Source: Methylophaga nitratireducenticrescens (lineage in GTDB: Bacteria; Pseudomonadota; Gammaproteobacteria; Nitrosococcales; Methylophagaceae). Taken from it: a stretch of DNA of 64,000 bases. The DNA lies in NCBI RefSeq assembly GCF_000260985.4, contig NC_017857.3, positions 930,001 to 994,000 on the forward strand, in the 5' to 3' direction. Position numbers and translations under genes: made by a program. Positions within the stretch are counted from its first letter, which is position 1. Each line of letters starts with the position of its first letter. The notes beneath the pieces were generated by a model that saw nothing but the letters and a program-made list of their open reading frames with translations, had not been told where the DNA came from and made no database searches. This document shows positions 14,568 through 22,560 of this stretch, piece after piece.

Positions 14568-15443
14568 ATGGGGGATTTAAAACAGGATGAGCTTGATTTT
14601 CATCAGCGACTAGCTCAGCCAGGAATTACATCGAAACTTGTCATTTTTCATCCTGATGGCAATGCAAGACTTGCTCATGCGCGCTTTGAGGCCAGCGAAG
14701 GTGAATACCAGTCAGCCCCCCATTTAATGATTAATCTCTGCACCGCTTATGTTGGTCGTATGAGCCGACGTGGTACAGGACCTAATCTAGAGGGGGTGCT
14801 GAGACCGGGGTCGGTAGCCATCGCCTTACCTGACACTCAGGCCGAGGGGTACTGGTCAAAAACGGAAATGCTGGGACTGGCTATCGATTTGTCAGCCTAT
14901 CATGATCAAGTGGGAGATCCATTCTCAATCGATCGGCTTATTCCTGCTGCATCGACAATACATCGTGATCCTTTGCTTACATCTGTATTGACTGCATTGT
15001 GGCGTGATTGCGAATTTCATGGCATGTCTTCGGCTTTTTTTGATGAAGGTCTCGGCGTTGTGTTACGGCGACTTGCTGAATTCCAGAGCTATATAACCAC
15101 GGCGGTGCGATCTCCTGATCCGTTATCGGGTATTGCCTTACATACAACACTGGATCTAATCGAGAGTCGCCTAGCGAGTGATGTGAGTGTGGCCGAGTTG
15201 GCATGCCATGTTGGGATGGATGTTAGAACATTTTCCGGCGCATTTAAGGCTGCCTTAGGCTGTGCTCCCTATGCCTATTTGACTCAGAAACGTATGGACT
15301 ATGCACAGGATCTGTTGATGACAGCCATACCTATTACTGAGATCGCCTTTAGCGTTGGTTATAGTAATCCCAGTAAGTTTTCAGCTGCCTTTCGCAAATT
15401 CACCGGTAAAACTCCCAGTGAGTGGCGCAAGAGTGGGATTTAG
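14568..15443 (+). CDS. AraC-family regulator of the siderophore locus
   Basis: A 291-residue protein with a GAGGTGGGG ribosome site. The C-terminal ~100 residues hold two helix-turn-helix units: VAELACHVGMDVRTFSGAFK and ITEIAFSVGYSNPSKFSAAF, followed by FRKFTGKTPSEWR, a strong AraC/XylS signature. The N-terminal part is a ligand-binding region. By analogy with PchR-type regulators it may sense the imported siderophore and activate the divergent receptor gene. This is inferred from gene order. Confidence 0.88.
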   Translation: MGDLKQDELDFHQRLAQPGITSKLVIFHPDGNARLAHARFEASEGEYQSAPHLMINLCTAYVGRMSRRGTGPNLEGVLRPGSVAIALPDTQAEGYWSKTEMLGLAIDLSAYHDQVGDPFSIDRLIPAASTIHRDPLLTSVLTALWRDCEFHGMSSAFFDEGLGVVLRRLAEFQSYITTAVRSPDPLSGIALHTTLDLIESRLASDVSVAELACHVGMDVRTFSGAFKAALGCAPYAYLTQKRMDYAQDLLMTAIPITEIAFSVGYSNPSKFSAAFRKFTGKTPSEWRKSGI

Positions 15444-15513
15444 GACATGAAATTTTTTATTAAGAACCTCTCCACATCTAGTTGATCACATTCTGAAATC
15501 AAGAGTTTAAGGG

Positions 15514-15612
15514 CAGCAAACTTGATTTAGTTTGATTCCATAAACTATTGTAATAAGGTAACTAAAATCTTATTGCTACAAGGATGTAACGACATGGCAA
15601 TACTTTGCCGAT
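15514..15612 (+). repeat. RAYT leader repeat, copy B
   Basis: The second direct copy of the segment at 11001-11100. It includes an ATG (15594) and a diverged RAYT start (MAILCRFVL). It runs up to the IS5-family insertion at 15632. Together the two copies bracket the three-gene siderophore locus. Confidence 0.82.
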
Positions 15613-15631
15613 TTGTGTTAAATGATTCTAG

Positions 15632-16463
15632 ATGCTGTCGTCACGAGATTTATTATAATTGCTCTCAAATCAATCTGGGCGAGGTATTTTCGATGGTGGA
15701 GCGCGCGACGACATGACATTTCGGATGCAACCTGGGCACTGCTGGAGCCGCACCTCCCGGGACAGCGCGGCCAATGGGGCGGCATTGCGCACAACAACCG
15801 GCAGTTCATTGACGCGGTGTTCTGGATACTGCGCACGGGAGCGCCCTGGCGAGACCTGCCCGCCAGTTACGGAGATTGGAAGAACACCCACCGGCACTTC
15901 TGTCGCTGGCGAGATCGGGGGGTATGGGAGGTGCTGCTGGAATGCCTAATTGATGAGCCCGACTATGAGTGGCTGATGATTGATGCCAGTCACTGCAAGG
16001 TTCATCCTCATGCGGCGGGCGCACGAGGCGGCAATCAGGGGATGAGCCGCACAAAAGGGGGCTCAACACAAAGGTACACCTGGCCGTGGATGCGCATGGT
16101 ATGCCGGTCCGAATTATTGCTACAGAGGCTACCCGAGCGGATTGCTCTCAAGCTGACGCATTGATTGATGGCCTTGAGGCACAGCACTTGATTGCCGACA
16201 AGGGTTACGACAGCGATGCCATTGTTGAGAAAGCAAAAAACCGGGGGATGCAAGCGGTCATCCCGCCGCGAAAGAACAGGAAGACGCAACGTGAATACGA
16301 CAGACATCTCTACCGGCAGCGCCACCTGGTTGAAAATGCCTTTCTGCATCTCAAGCGTTGGCGCGGCATTGCGACGCGCTATGCCAAGAATCTGGCGTCC
16401 TTTTTGGCTGCCGTGCAGATCAGATGCTTGGTGCTCTGGCTCAATATTTCGTGACGACACTAT
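15632..16463 (+). mobile_element. IS5-family insertion sequence (IS427 group)
   Basis: An 832-base element. The left end ATGCTGTCGTCACGAGAT and the right end, read as complement ATAGTGTCGTCACGAAAT, form terminal inverted repeats. CTAG flanks both sides (15628-15631 and 16464-16467), the usual YTAR target of this group. Inside is a two-frame transposase. It sits in the remains of a RAYT leader and next to the cassette array. No passenger genes are present. Confidence 0.88.
15693..16454 (+). CDS. IS427-group transposase, two frames joined by -1 slippage
   Basis: Frame 1 encodes RRHDISDATWALLEPHLPG, then APWRDLP, GDWKNTHRHFCRWRDRG and the first catalytic Asp in MIDASHCKVHPHA. At the slippery AAAAGGGGG (16053-16061) a -1 shift gives GLNTKVHLAVDAHGMP, then the second Asp in ADKGYDSDAIV and the Glu in RQRHLVENAFLHLKRW. 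This is the DDE layout of IS5/IS427. The start is unclear: the only ATG in the element (15693) is out of frame by one base, and the in-frame ATG (15622) lies outside the element. The copy may therefore be translation-defective. Confidence 0.85.
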
Positions 16464-16571
16464 CTAGTCAAGACATTGGGGTAAAGCTAACAATCAGCCA
16501 ATATTCCCCCTTTGATGCTAAAAGTTTTTCCTACAGCCAGACGTTTAAGATTAAGAAGAAAAGAAGGTGTT

Positions 16572-16973
16572 ATGAGTTTAAAAGGAAGTTGTTTGTGCGG
16601 TGGTATCCGCTACGAGATTGATGGTGAGCAGAGCCCAGCTATGTTTTGTCACTGCAGCAAATGTCGGAAGTCTAATGGATCCGCTTTCGCATTAAATGCT
16701 CCAGTTAAATCGTCTGATTTCAATTTGGTGGCAGGGAAGCATCTTTTACGAAGTTATGCATCCTCAGAAGATGCCAAGCGTTTTTTTTGTGACACATGTG
16801 GTTCGCCACTATACAGTCAGCGTATGTCTATGCCGAAAATTCTGCGGCTTCGAGTGGGGACTTTGGATGATGACATCGCAATAGAAAAGGCATGCCATAT
16901 TTTTGTGGCGAGTAAAGCAGCATGGGATGACATTCATGATGATTTACCTCAATTTGCAGAACGCCCCAAATAA
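16572..16973 (+). CDS. GFA (CENP-V/GFA) domain zinc protein
   Basis: A 133-residue protein with the GFA zinc-binding pattern: GSCLCGGIRYE, FCHCSKCRKSNGSAF and FFCDTCGSPLYSQ. The Cys residues form the usual Zn sites. GFA proteins are related to glutathione-dependent formaldehyde-activating enzyme, although most members have no proven activity. The ATG is preceded by GAAGG. It lies between the IS and a degenerate attC, so it is probably a cassette gene whose upstream boundary was rearranged. An AGCTAAC at about 16486 may be a relic 5' core. Confidence 0.88.
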   Translation: MSLKGSCLCGGIRYEIDGEQSPAMFCHCSKCRKSNGSAFALNAPVKSSDFNLVAGKHLLRSYASSEDAKRFFCDTCGSPLYSQRMSMPKILRLRVGTLDDDIAIEKACHIFVASKAAWDDIHDDLPQFAERPK

Positions 16974-16976
16974 AAC

Positions 16977-17059
16977 AGCTAACAAGGTCAGCCACTGCGA
17001 CGTCTACTGCATTGCGGCTTGGTCTGCATTTCCTGGCCGCGCTTGCTAAGGGTGTTTCA
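16977..17059 (+). repeat. attC site after the GFA gene
   Basis: The 5' core AGCTAAC is good, and the interior GCGACGTCTACTGCATTGCG and CGCGCTTGCT closely follow the site at 3493-3576. The 3' core is altered (GTTTCAC instead of GTTRRRY), so the site may be inactive. Confidence 0.7.
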
Positions 17060-17072
17060 CTCTCGAGGATAT

Positions 17073-17624
17073 ATGGAAATTGAGATAGATTTACAAAAAG
17101 AAGATTGGAAGCTTTATCAGGCATATATTGAAAAAGAGCTCCCAAAACACCACAAGACCTGGGTGGACAGTTTTTGGGTAAACCTGTTGGTCTGGATGGT
17201 TATCGCCATTGTCTTTATGGTTGTGTTTCAACAAATCAAGCATTTTCATTGGCCGACCGCAATTTCTGTTGCCGTATTCTTCGTTCTAATATCAGCCTTA
17301 TTCTTCTTCAATATGCTCAAAATACGTAAAGCATTTGAGCCTCTTGAAAGTGGCGTATTTTGCGGGAGTCATAAGTTTATATTTTCCAGCGAAGGTATAG
17401 TTTCCGAGGGCAATGGATATAAAGGCTATCATTCCCGGGAGATAGTTAAAAAAATAGAACGCACCTCTTCTGGGTTAATATTGATTTATTTGGATAGTGT
17501 TTATGCTTATGTGTTTCCAGAAATAAAACTTGATAATCCAGATGAATTTTATCAATACATATCAGAACAATATTCGAATGTAACAAGTCAGTCCAGCCGA
17601 CCTGCTTCATCGACGACAGACTGA
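17073..17624 (+). CDS. YcxB-like membrane protein (cassette gene)
   Basis: A 183-residue protein from an ATG with CGAGGA upstream. It has a short cytoplasmic start, two adjacent membrane helices (WVNLLVWMVIAIVFMVVF and ISVAVFFVLISALFFF), then a soluble C-terminal beta domain (HKFIFSSEGIVSEG, HSREIVKKIER, YAYVFPE) typical of the YcxB-like C-terminal domain. The function is unknown. The last ~16 codons (Ser/Thr-rich) are written inside the attC at 17578-17634, so the C terminus is partly made of recombination-site sequence. Confidence 0.82.
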   Translation: MEIEIDLQKEDWKLYQAYIEKELPKHHKTWVDSFWVNLLVWMVIAIVFMVVFQQIKHFHWPTAISVAVFFVLISALFFFNMLKIRKAFEPLESGVFCGSHKFIFSSEGIVSEGNGYKGYHSREIVKKIERTSSGLILIYLDSVYAYVFPEIKLDNPDEFYQYISEQYSNVTSQSSRPASSTTD

Positions 17625-17634
17625 TGCGTTAGGC
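17578..17634 (+). repeat. attC overlapping the YcxB-like gene end
   Basis: ATGTAAC to GTTAGGC, 57 bases, with arms AACAAGTCAG and CAGACTGATGCG. It starts 47 bases before the stop codon of the upstream gene, so the site and the coding end share the same DNA. Confidence 0.7.
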
Positions 17635-17650
17635 TGCTCAAGGGGGTCAC

Positions 17651-18295
17651 ATGGAAGCACCAAGACTTGCATCCCAGTTGCGGTGTCCCAATGGTGTTGA
17701 AGCGCCAGAAGTTGCGAAGAGGATGAATGACGCAAACCGTGTTCTCAACCATAAATGCATTGACCTTCTGCAACTAAGGGCATCCGATTCATTGTTGGAA
17801 ATTGGCCCAGGGAATGGAGCGTTTGTAGTCGATATCATTAATGCAGCAGACAATATCTCCTATACAGGGCTCGATTGGTCTCCTGAGATGGTGGCTGAGG
17901 CTCAACGCCTCAATGTGCACTTGGTAGAACAGGAACGTGCGAATTTTCTACAGGGGAGCTCTGAGCAGATTCTCTTTGAAGCGAATTCATTCGATAAAGT
18001 GATGGCAGTCCACACCCTGTATTTTTTGGAAAATCCCGGTGATCACCTTATGGAGATTCGGCGGGTAATGAAACCGGGCGGTCAATTTTGTATTGCCTAT
18101 GGAGACCGTTCCTTTATGAAGGATCTTCCATTCGTGCCGTACGGCTTTAATCTCTATGATGAGACGGAAGCCCTTGCTCTACTGCGCTCTTCCGGCTTCC
18201 AAACAATAAACACTTTTCAGCACAACGAAAGTGGGCTGAGTAATACAGGAGCCCATGTGAACAAAGTCATTAATATTATCGTATGCAATGCCTAA
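17651..18295 (+). CDS. Class I SAM-dependent methyltransferase
   Basis: A 214-residue protein with a Rossmann methyltransferase core. Motif I is SLLEIGPGNGAFV at ~48-60, an acidic loop TGLDWSPEM follows, motif post-I contains FDKVMAVHTLYFL, and RRVMKPGGQF is the post-motif III typical of small-molecule methyltransferases. The substrate is not identifiable. The start has AGGGGG only three bases away, so translation efficiency may be modest. The TAA stop is part of the next attC core (18290-18296). It is a one-gene cassette. Confidence 0.88.
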   Translation: MEAPRLASQLRCPNGVEAPEVAKRMNDANRVLNHKCIDLLQLRASDSLLEIGPGNGAFVVDIINAADNISYTGLDWSPEMVAEAQRLNVHLVEQERANFLQGSSEQILFEANSFDKVMAVHTLYFLENPGDHLMEIRRVMKPGGQFCIAYGDRSFMKDLPFVPYGFNLYDETEALALLRSSGFQTINTFQHNESGLSNTGAHVNKVINIIVCNA

Positions 18296-18349
18296 CAATG
18301 CCCTGCACTGCACGCGACAATCGCGTGATGGCAGGCGCAGGCGTTAAAT
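18290..18349 (+). repeat. attC site after the methyltransferase
   Basis: GCCTAAC to GTTAAAT, 60 bases, with a nearly perfect stem: CACGCGACAAT against the ATCGCGTG region, and TGCCCTGC against GGCAGGCGCA. It overlaps the stop codon. Confidence 0.9.
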
Positions 18350-18372
18350 TGCTTTGCGAATTCTTCTTGGCT

Positions 18373-18389
18373 ACAATGTATTACATTGT
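18373..18389 (+). promoter_or_regulatory. Palindromic operator of the CopG/ParE module
   Basis: The perfect inverted repeat ACAATGTA-T-TACATTGT stands 22 bases before the antitoxin start and overlaps a TACAAT (18372-18377) that may be the -10. The arrangement fits autorepression by the ribbon-helix-helix antitoxin. Confidence 0.65.
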
Positions 18390-18411
18390 TATTGGCTGAG
18401 AGGAGCTCATC

Positions 18412-18684
18412 ATGAGTGTTACAACAGTTCGCTTACAGGCTGAGGTCGAGCATCAGTTGGAAGCCATTGCAAGCAGGCTTCAGCGGAGCAAAGGGTGGGT
18501 GATCAACCAGGCCCTAGCGGAATACATTGATAAGCAACAGCTTGAGCAAGAACGCTGGCAACAAACCTTAGATGCTATGGAATCTGCTGCCAAGGGAAAA
18601 GTTGTTGATGCCAGTGAAGTACATAACTGGTTAAGCAGTTGGGGCACAGAAGAAGAGTCGGGGGCGCCGGGGTCTGGTAAGTGA
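18412..18684 (+). CDS. CopG/RHH antitoxin
   Basis: A 90-residue protein: TTVRLQAEVEHQLEAIASRLQRSKGWVINQALAEYID is a ribbon-helix-helix DNA-binding domain. The acidic tail would bind the toxin encoded next. The ATG has GAGAGGAG seven bases upstream. The stop overlaps the toxin start by four bases (GTGA). It probably recognises the palindrome at 18373-18389. Confidence 0.88.
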   Translation: MSVTTVRLQAEVEHQLEAIASRLQRSKGWVINQALAEYIDKQQLEQERWQQTLDAMESAAKGKVVDASEVHNWLSSWGTEEESGAPGSGK

Positions 18685-18962
18685 AGTTAGTTTATACCGA
18701 CAATGCCATCGGAGACTTAAAGCGCTTGCGGGAGTTTATTGCAGTTCACAACCCAACCGCAGCCAGTAGAATAGCAGCAGAGTTGATTACCAAAATTGAG
18801 CTGTTACCAGAGTTTCCAAAAATGGGCTCTCCGGTAAAGCTGGCACCAGTACCTGATGTCATCCGTGATATGGTTTTTGGAAAATACGTTGTTCGTTATT
18901 CAGTGCACACCAACACGATCATTATCCTTCGGATATGGCATGGGCTTGAAAATGAGCGATAG
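18681..18962 (+). CDS. ParE-type toxin
   Basis: A 93-residue protein from a GTG start that overlaps the antitoxin stop. The ParE fold is visible: KLVYTDNAIGDLKRLREFI, a helix with AASRIAAELITKIELLPEFPKMG, then VIRDMVFGKYVVRYSV and IIILRIWHGLENE. The RxWH(G/H)xxxxR ending is the ParE/RelE signature. ParE toxins often inhibit DNA gyrase, although some RelE-like members cut mRNA, so the target is not fixed by sequence. It is the last recognisable gene of the array. Confidence 0.88.
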   Translation: MKLVYTDNAIGDLKRLREFIAVHNPTAASRIAAELITKIELLPEFPKMGSPVKLAPVPDVIRDMVFGKYVVRYSVHTNTIIILRIWHGLENER

Positions 18963-18964
18963 CA

Positions 18965-19035
18965 ATTTAACACGTTACTGCGTCGGAAAATAACTCATTG
19001 GCGCTCGTTATTTTCTTGTGAGTAATGCGATAAGA
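18965..19035 (+). repeat. Degenerate terminal attC
   Basis: ATTTAAC directly after the toxin stop. The arms CGTTACTGCG and GAGTAATGCG pair, as do GGAAAATAAC and GTTATTTTC. The 3' core is degenerate (GCGATAA). This appears to be the right edge of the recognisable array. Confidence 0.55.
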
Positions 19036-19290
19036 GACAAGCAAAATGGGACAGATTTATTTTTGGATTAAAGGAAAGGGCAATGACTGCCCCATACATT
19101 TCTTCCATGCTCAATCTCACAAACAGCATAAGTGAAAACTTCACTTGTGCTTGTCAAAACAAGTTACCATCAGTCCCTGCCAGTTTTAAACAAGCAGCTG
19201 TAGTAGGAGCTGTGGCTCTGAAAGATCAACATCGTCTAAGCTCTGATTACAGCGAACAGAGCGTTGTGTGTTCAGCATTTTATTGATTAA
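19036..19290. other. Array edge with a mobile-element-like scrap
   Basis: This stretch contains GGACAGATTTATTTTTGG and the block CAGTTTTAAACAAGCAGCTGTAGT. The second is nearly repeated at about 23,637 (CAGTTTAAACAAGCGGCTGTAGT), beside the RAYT remnant at 23538. A 67-codon frame (19083-19286) spans it but has no ribosome site or family match. The stretch looks like debris of the same element type, not a gene. Confidence 0.4.
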
Positions 19291-19578
19291 TCATTTCTGT
19301 GTATAGCTGTCGAAACGAGCAATATATTCTTCAAGGTTTTGGTTAAGCATTTCTGCGTAACGTTGGGTGAAATATTCAATTGCGGCTTGTTTTTCGGCTT
19401 GCAGATTCTCTGCACTTTCAACAGAACGGGCGACGCTGAAGGCATTAAAGCGAGCGGCTGAATATAGAATTGATGTATTAACGTCTTCTACACTAGTACC
19501 TGCTGCTTGCTGATTAGCAAGGGCAATGAACTCATCGGCACGTTGTTGAAATGTTTTTGTTGGTGCATTATCACTCAT
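19291..19578 (-). CDS. DUF3144-family protein
   Basis: A 95-residue, mostly helical protein: FIALANQQAAGTSVEDVNTSILYSAARFNAF, then EKQAAIEYFTQRYAEMLNQNLEEYIARFDSY. This is the DUF3144 pattern, a small uncharacterised family in Gammaproteobacteria. The start at 19578 has GAGAGAAAG upstream. The 255 bases on its right side (19036-19290), between the last attC and its stop, hold no called gene. It marks the return to ordinary chromosomal sequence. Confidence 0.82.
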   Translation of the reverse strand: MSDNAPTKTFQQRADEFIALANQQAAGTSVEDVNTSILYSAARFNAFSVARSVESAENLQAEKQAAIEYFTQRYAEMLNQNLEEYIARFDSYTQK

Positions 19579-19731
19579 TCTTTCTCTCTCATTAATGTTA
19601 TTGATTTGAAATTTAATAGCAGTCTTGATGAGGTTTCTATTGGCTATATAAACTTATCGAACGCAACACATAATATCAGATAGAAAAACCTGAACCATTT
19701 AGCTTTGCCAAAGTCAGTCAAAATATGAACT

Positions 19732-20073
19732 ATGCGTAAAACAGATAAAAAAATTGATAACGAACTTCGGCTAAAATTGACCTATGTATGTGAACAGGCA
19801 TTAAAAGATATCGCTGGTTTTCAGTGGCTAACGCACTTGGTGAACTATGATGATTATCCAAATAGCTTAATGGTTGTTTGTGTATTTGATACAAATGAGA
19901 ATTTGAACAATTACCTTCAATCAGATGACAGCCAAACGTTGATATCACTTATTCAATCCGAATTTAAGACGATGGATATCAAACTCAAACGTATTGTTGA
20001 CCACGTCTCATACGATACTGAAGAGAATTGTCTTCAGCAGCACAATGGTAATTGGGCGCTCAGATTGGGATAA
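19732..20073 (+). CDS. Conserved hypothetical protein
   Basis: A 113-residue soluble protein starting MRKTDKKIDNELRLKLTYVCE. It has a central GFQWLTHLVNYDDYP and VVCVFDTNENLNNYL, and ends HVSYDTEENC...WALRLG. I recognise this as a conserved gammaproteobacterial hypothetical family (sometimes labelled Fis-like in databases without support). No catalytic motif or helix-turn-helix is evident. It diverges from the DUF3144 gene with about 150 bases between, which probably hold both promoters. Confidence 0.75.
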   Translation: MRKTDKKIDNELRLKLTYVCEQALKDIAGFQWLTHLVNYDDYPNSLMVVCVFDTNENLNNYLQSDDSQTLISLIQSEFKTMDIKLKRIVDHVSYDTEENCLQQHNGNWALRLG

Positions 20074-20115
20074 TCAATATCAATCGACTCTGCCCTCAAT
20101 TACACATAGATTGGC

Positions 20116-22560
20116 TTAGTTCGAATCGCGGTTGATTTTGCCAGTTCCGGGAAACAGCCAGGCCGCCAATAAATATAAAAGCACGGCGACACAGATCAAA
20201 ACACGAAAACCAAACTGCATGGCGATCAGAGTTGCGACAATCGGGCTCATCACCGAAGCAAATCCGTTAATGCCCCAGGCCCAGGGAATTAAATCAGCAT
20301 GCTCCCGGCTCAGGACTGTCAGCCCCGTTGGAAACGGTGCTCCCATACAAAACCCGATAGGCAGTATAAGTACAACCGCCAGCATATATCGCAGAACATC
20401 GTTTTGTTGTAATAAAAATGCCGATATCGAACCAAAGGCCAGCAGATAAACCAGGCTCAACAGGCCGATACCGACAACCACGGCAACCACCCGCATCTGT
20501 GGCTCGATACGAGTGAGTTTGCCGGAGACATAACTTCCCAAACCTGCTGCCAACAGAAAACTGGCTATCACGGTGGTGACGGCATAAACAGGATGATGCA
20601 GGATCAGGATAAACTTCTGGATAAAGGCGATTTCGACAAATAAAAACGCCAGCCCCAGTACAAAAAAATAACCCAGCACTTTTTTATGCAGTGGGTTGGC
20701 CGCCCGCCTGCCCTGACGCCGTTGCCATAACCATAATGGCAATAACAACAGCAGGGCACTGGCCACCAGCGCCTGCACCAGTGCCGCTAACAACAGCAGA
20801 TAACCGCTTTCCAACAGGAACACACTGCCCTGATTGAGCAGGGATAGTATCTCCGGTAAGGTCTGCCATTTGAAAAACTGGGAAAAATACGGCTGATCAT
20901 CTGTCGCCGGCCGGAGATTAAACTTGTAATCTTCGATAAATTTATCGCCTTCAGATCCCGCCAACGCAGATGCCGCCTGGTAAAGATAAGGCTGACTGAG
21001 CTTATGAAACCGATTTACTTCCCCGGGAGTGATACCCGGATAATAGGCCAGATCAAAATTATTCTGCTGACTGAAGTGTTTGAGGCGACTGATTTCATCA
21101 TCAGTCACCACACCATTCTTGAGCAGCAGGGTGCTCGTCTGCCAGCTACGGATCAGGATCAGGCTTTGTGATACTGTCACCTGTGGTAATTGTTTCAGAG
21201 TCGCCACTAATTTGGGCATATCACGCGGCGGTAGTATGGCTCGGCGCGTCAGACTCAAATAACCGTCCGGTTTCAAATGCTGCAGATATTGCTGCATCGC
21301 CTCAACGGTATAAAGATAATTTTCCGTCATTGAGTACAAACCACCGGAAGACATGCCCGAGCCATCGATCTTCGACATCGTTATCAGGTCATACTGATTT
21401 TCGGTTCGTGTAACAAAAGACCTGGCCTCGGACTGATGCACCGATACCTGTGGCAAGGAATAAAGTCCTCCAGCAAACTCAGCATAATCGTTTTTTAGCA
21501 AACGTATCATCTGTGGATTCTGTTCCACCGCATCTATCCGTGTTGCACCAAATAACAGTGCCTGCAACACATCGCTGCCTGCACCTGCGCCCAGAACCAG
21601 CACATCGTCTATCGCATCAAACTGGTAGGGCAAGGCGGAAGTAGTCTGCCGCAGATACTCTAATGTTAAGGGATTGCCATCAAAACGGTTGATAGCGGTC
21701 ATCGCGTCGCCATCACTGAAGACCCCCAGTTGTTCCGGCAACTTCGCTTCACTGCTGATACTGAGACCGGGCGCATAACGCAGTGGTACCGCCTTGCTTT
21801 CTACTACATTCAATACGCCAAGCGGGCTGGAATAGGTTTTCACTATCTCGGTCTGGGGTATCGTCATGAGTTGGCTATGGCTTTTATAGGGTGACATTTG
21901 CAGTTGCAGCGATGCCGGCACCAGAACCAGTATCAGTACTGCCACGCCGATTATCAGCGCTTGCCAGGCCAGTTTTTTTGTCCCGGAGTTTTTCCATGCC
22001 AGCGACACCAGCAACAACCCGGCAAACAAGACCAGGCAGGGCAAAATTACTAAAATCTGCTCAACCAATAAACCAAACAGCAAGACAATAATACCGATAC
22101 TACCCAGCGCAGCACCCAGCAAATCAGCAGCATAAAGTGTCGTGATCCCTGTCCGGAACTGATAAAACGACAAACCGATAATATTGGCTGCAAAAAAGAA
22201 CGGCACGGCCAATACCAGGTAAACGACCAGCCAGTAAAGCAGTTGCCAAGGGTCCCACAATAATTCCGACGGATTAAACGGCAATTCCTGGGCCAGCATA
22301 AAACACAGCGGCATGGACAGGGCCAGCAACAACAGGTTGATCATGATAACCGACGGAAAATGCCGGCTGACATAGTCCCGGGCCAGTGCCAGGAACACGC
22401 CGCTGACACCATAACCAAGTAAAGCCAGGCTGATGATCATAAAAGCAAAATGATGCCATTGAATGATCGAAAATAGTCGCAGTAACAACACTTGATACGC
22501 TAGCGCTGAGGCAGATATCAGGGTAATGCCGAGCAGGTAGACTACGGAAAGTCGAAACAT
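20116..22560 (-). CDS. Membrane-embedded spermidine-synthase-like protein
   Basis: An 814-residue fusion. The N-terminal ~230 residues hold about seven membrane helices (starting SVVYLLGITLISASALAYQVLLL). Residues ~300-500 form a SpeE-like Rossmann domain with DDVLVLGAGAGSDVLQAL and an acidic IDAVEQNP. The C-terminal ~220 residues hold about seven more helices. The polyamine synthase fold suggests aminopropyl or methyl transfer, but the substrate is unknown. It overlaps the upstream pcm stop by one base (TGATG), so the two are co-translated. Confidence 0.8.
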   Translation of the reverse strand: MFRLSVVYLLGITLISASALAYQVLLLRLFSIIQWHHFAFMIISLALLGYGVSGVFLALARDYVSRHFPSVIMINLLLLALSMPLCFMLAQELPFNPSELLWDPWQLLYWLVVYLVLAVPFFFAANIIGLSFYQFRTGITTLYAADLLGAALGSIGIIVLLFGLLVEQILVILPCLVLFAGLLLVSLAWKNSGTKKLAWQALIIGVAVLILVLVPASLQLQMSPYKSHSQLMTIPQTEIVKTYSSPLGVLNVVESKAVPLRYAPGLSISSEAKLPEQLGVFSDGDAMTAINRFDGNPLTLEYLRQTTSALPYQFDAIDDVLVLGAGAGSDVLQALLFGATRIDAVEQNPQMIRLLKNDYAEFAGGLYSLPQVSVHQSEARSFVTRTENQYDLITMSKIDGSGMSSGGLYSMTENYLYTVEAMQQYLQHLKPDGYLSLTRRAILPPRDMPKLVATLKQLPQVTVSQSLILIRSWQTSTLLLKNGVVTDDEISRLKHFSQQNNFDLAYYPGITPGEVNRFHKLSQPYLYQAASALAGSEGDKFIEDYKFNLRPATDDQPYFSQFFKWQTLPEILSLLNQGSVFLLESGYLLLLAALVQALVASALLLLLPLWLWQRRQGRRAANPLHKKVLGYFFVLGLAFLFVEIAFIQKFILILHHPVYAVTTVIASFLLAAGLGSYVSGKLTRIEPQMRVVAVVVGIGLLSLVYLLAFGSISAFLLQQNDVLRYMLAVVLILPIGFCMGAPFPTGLTVLSREHADLIPWAWGINGFASVMSPIVATLIAMQFGFRVLICVAVLLYLLAAWLFPGTGKINRDSN

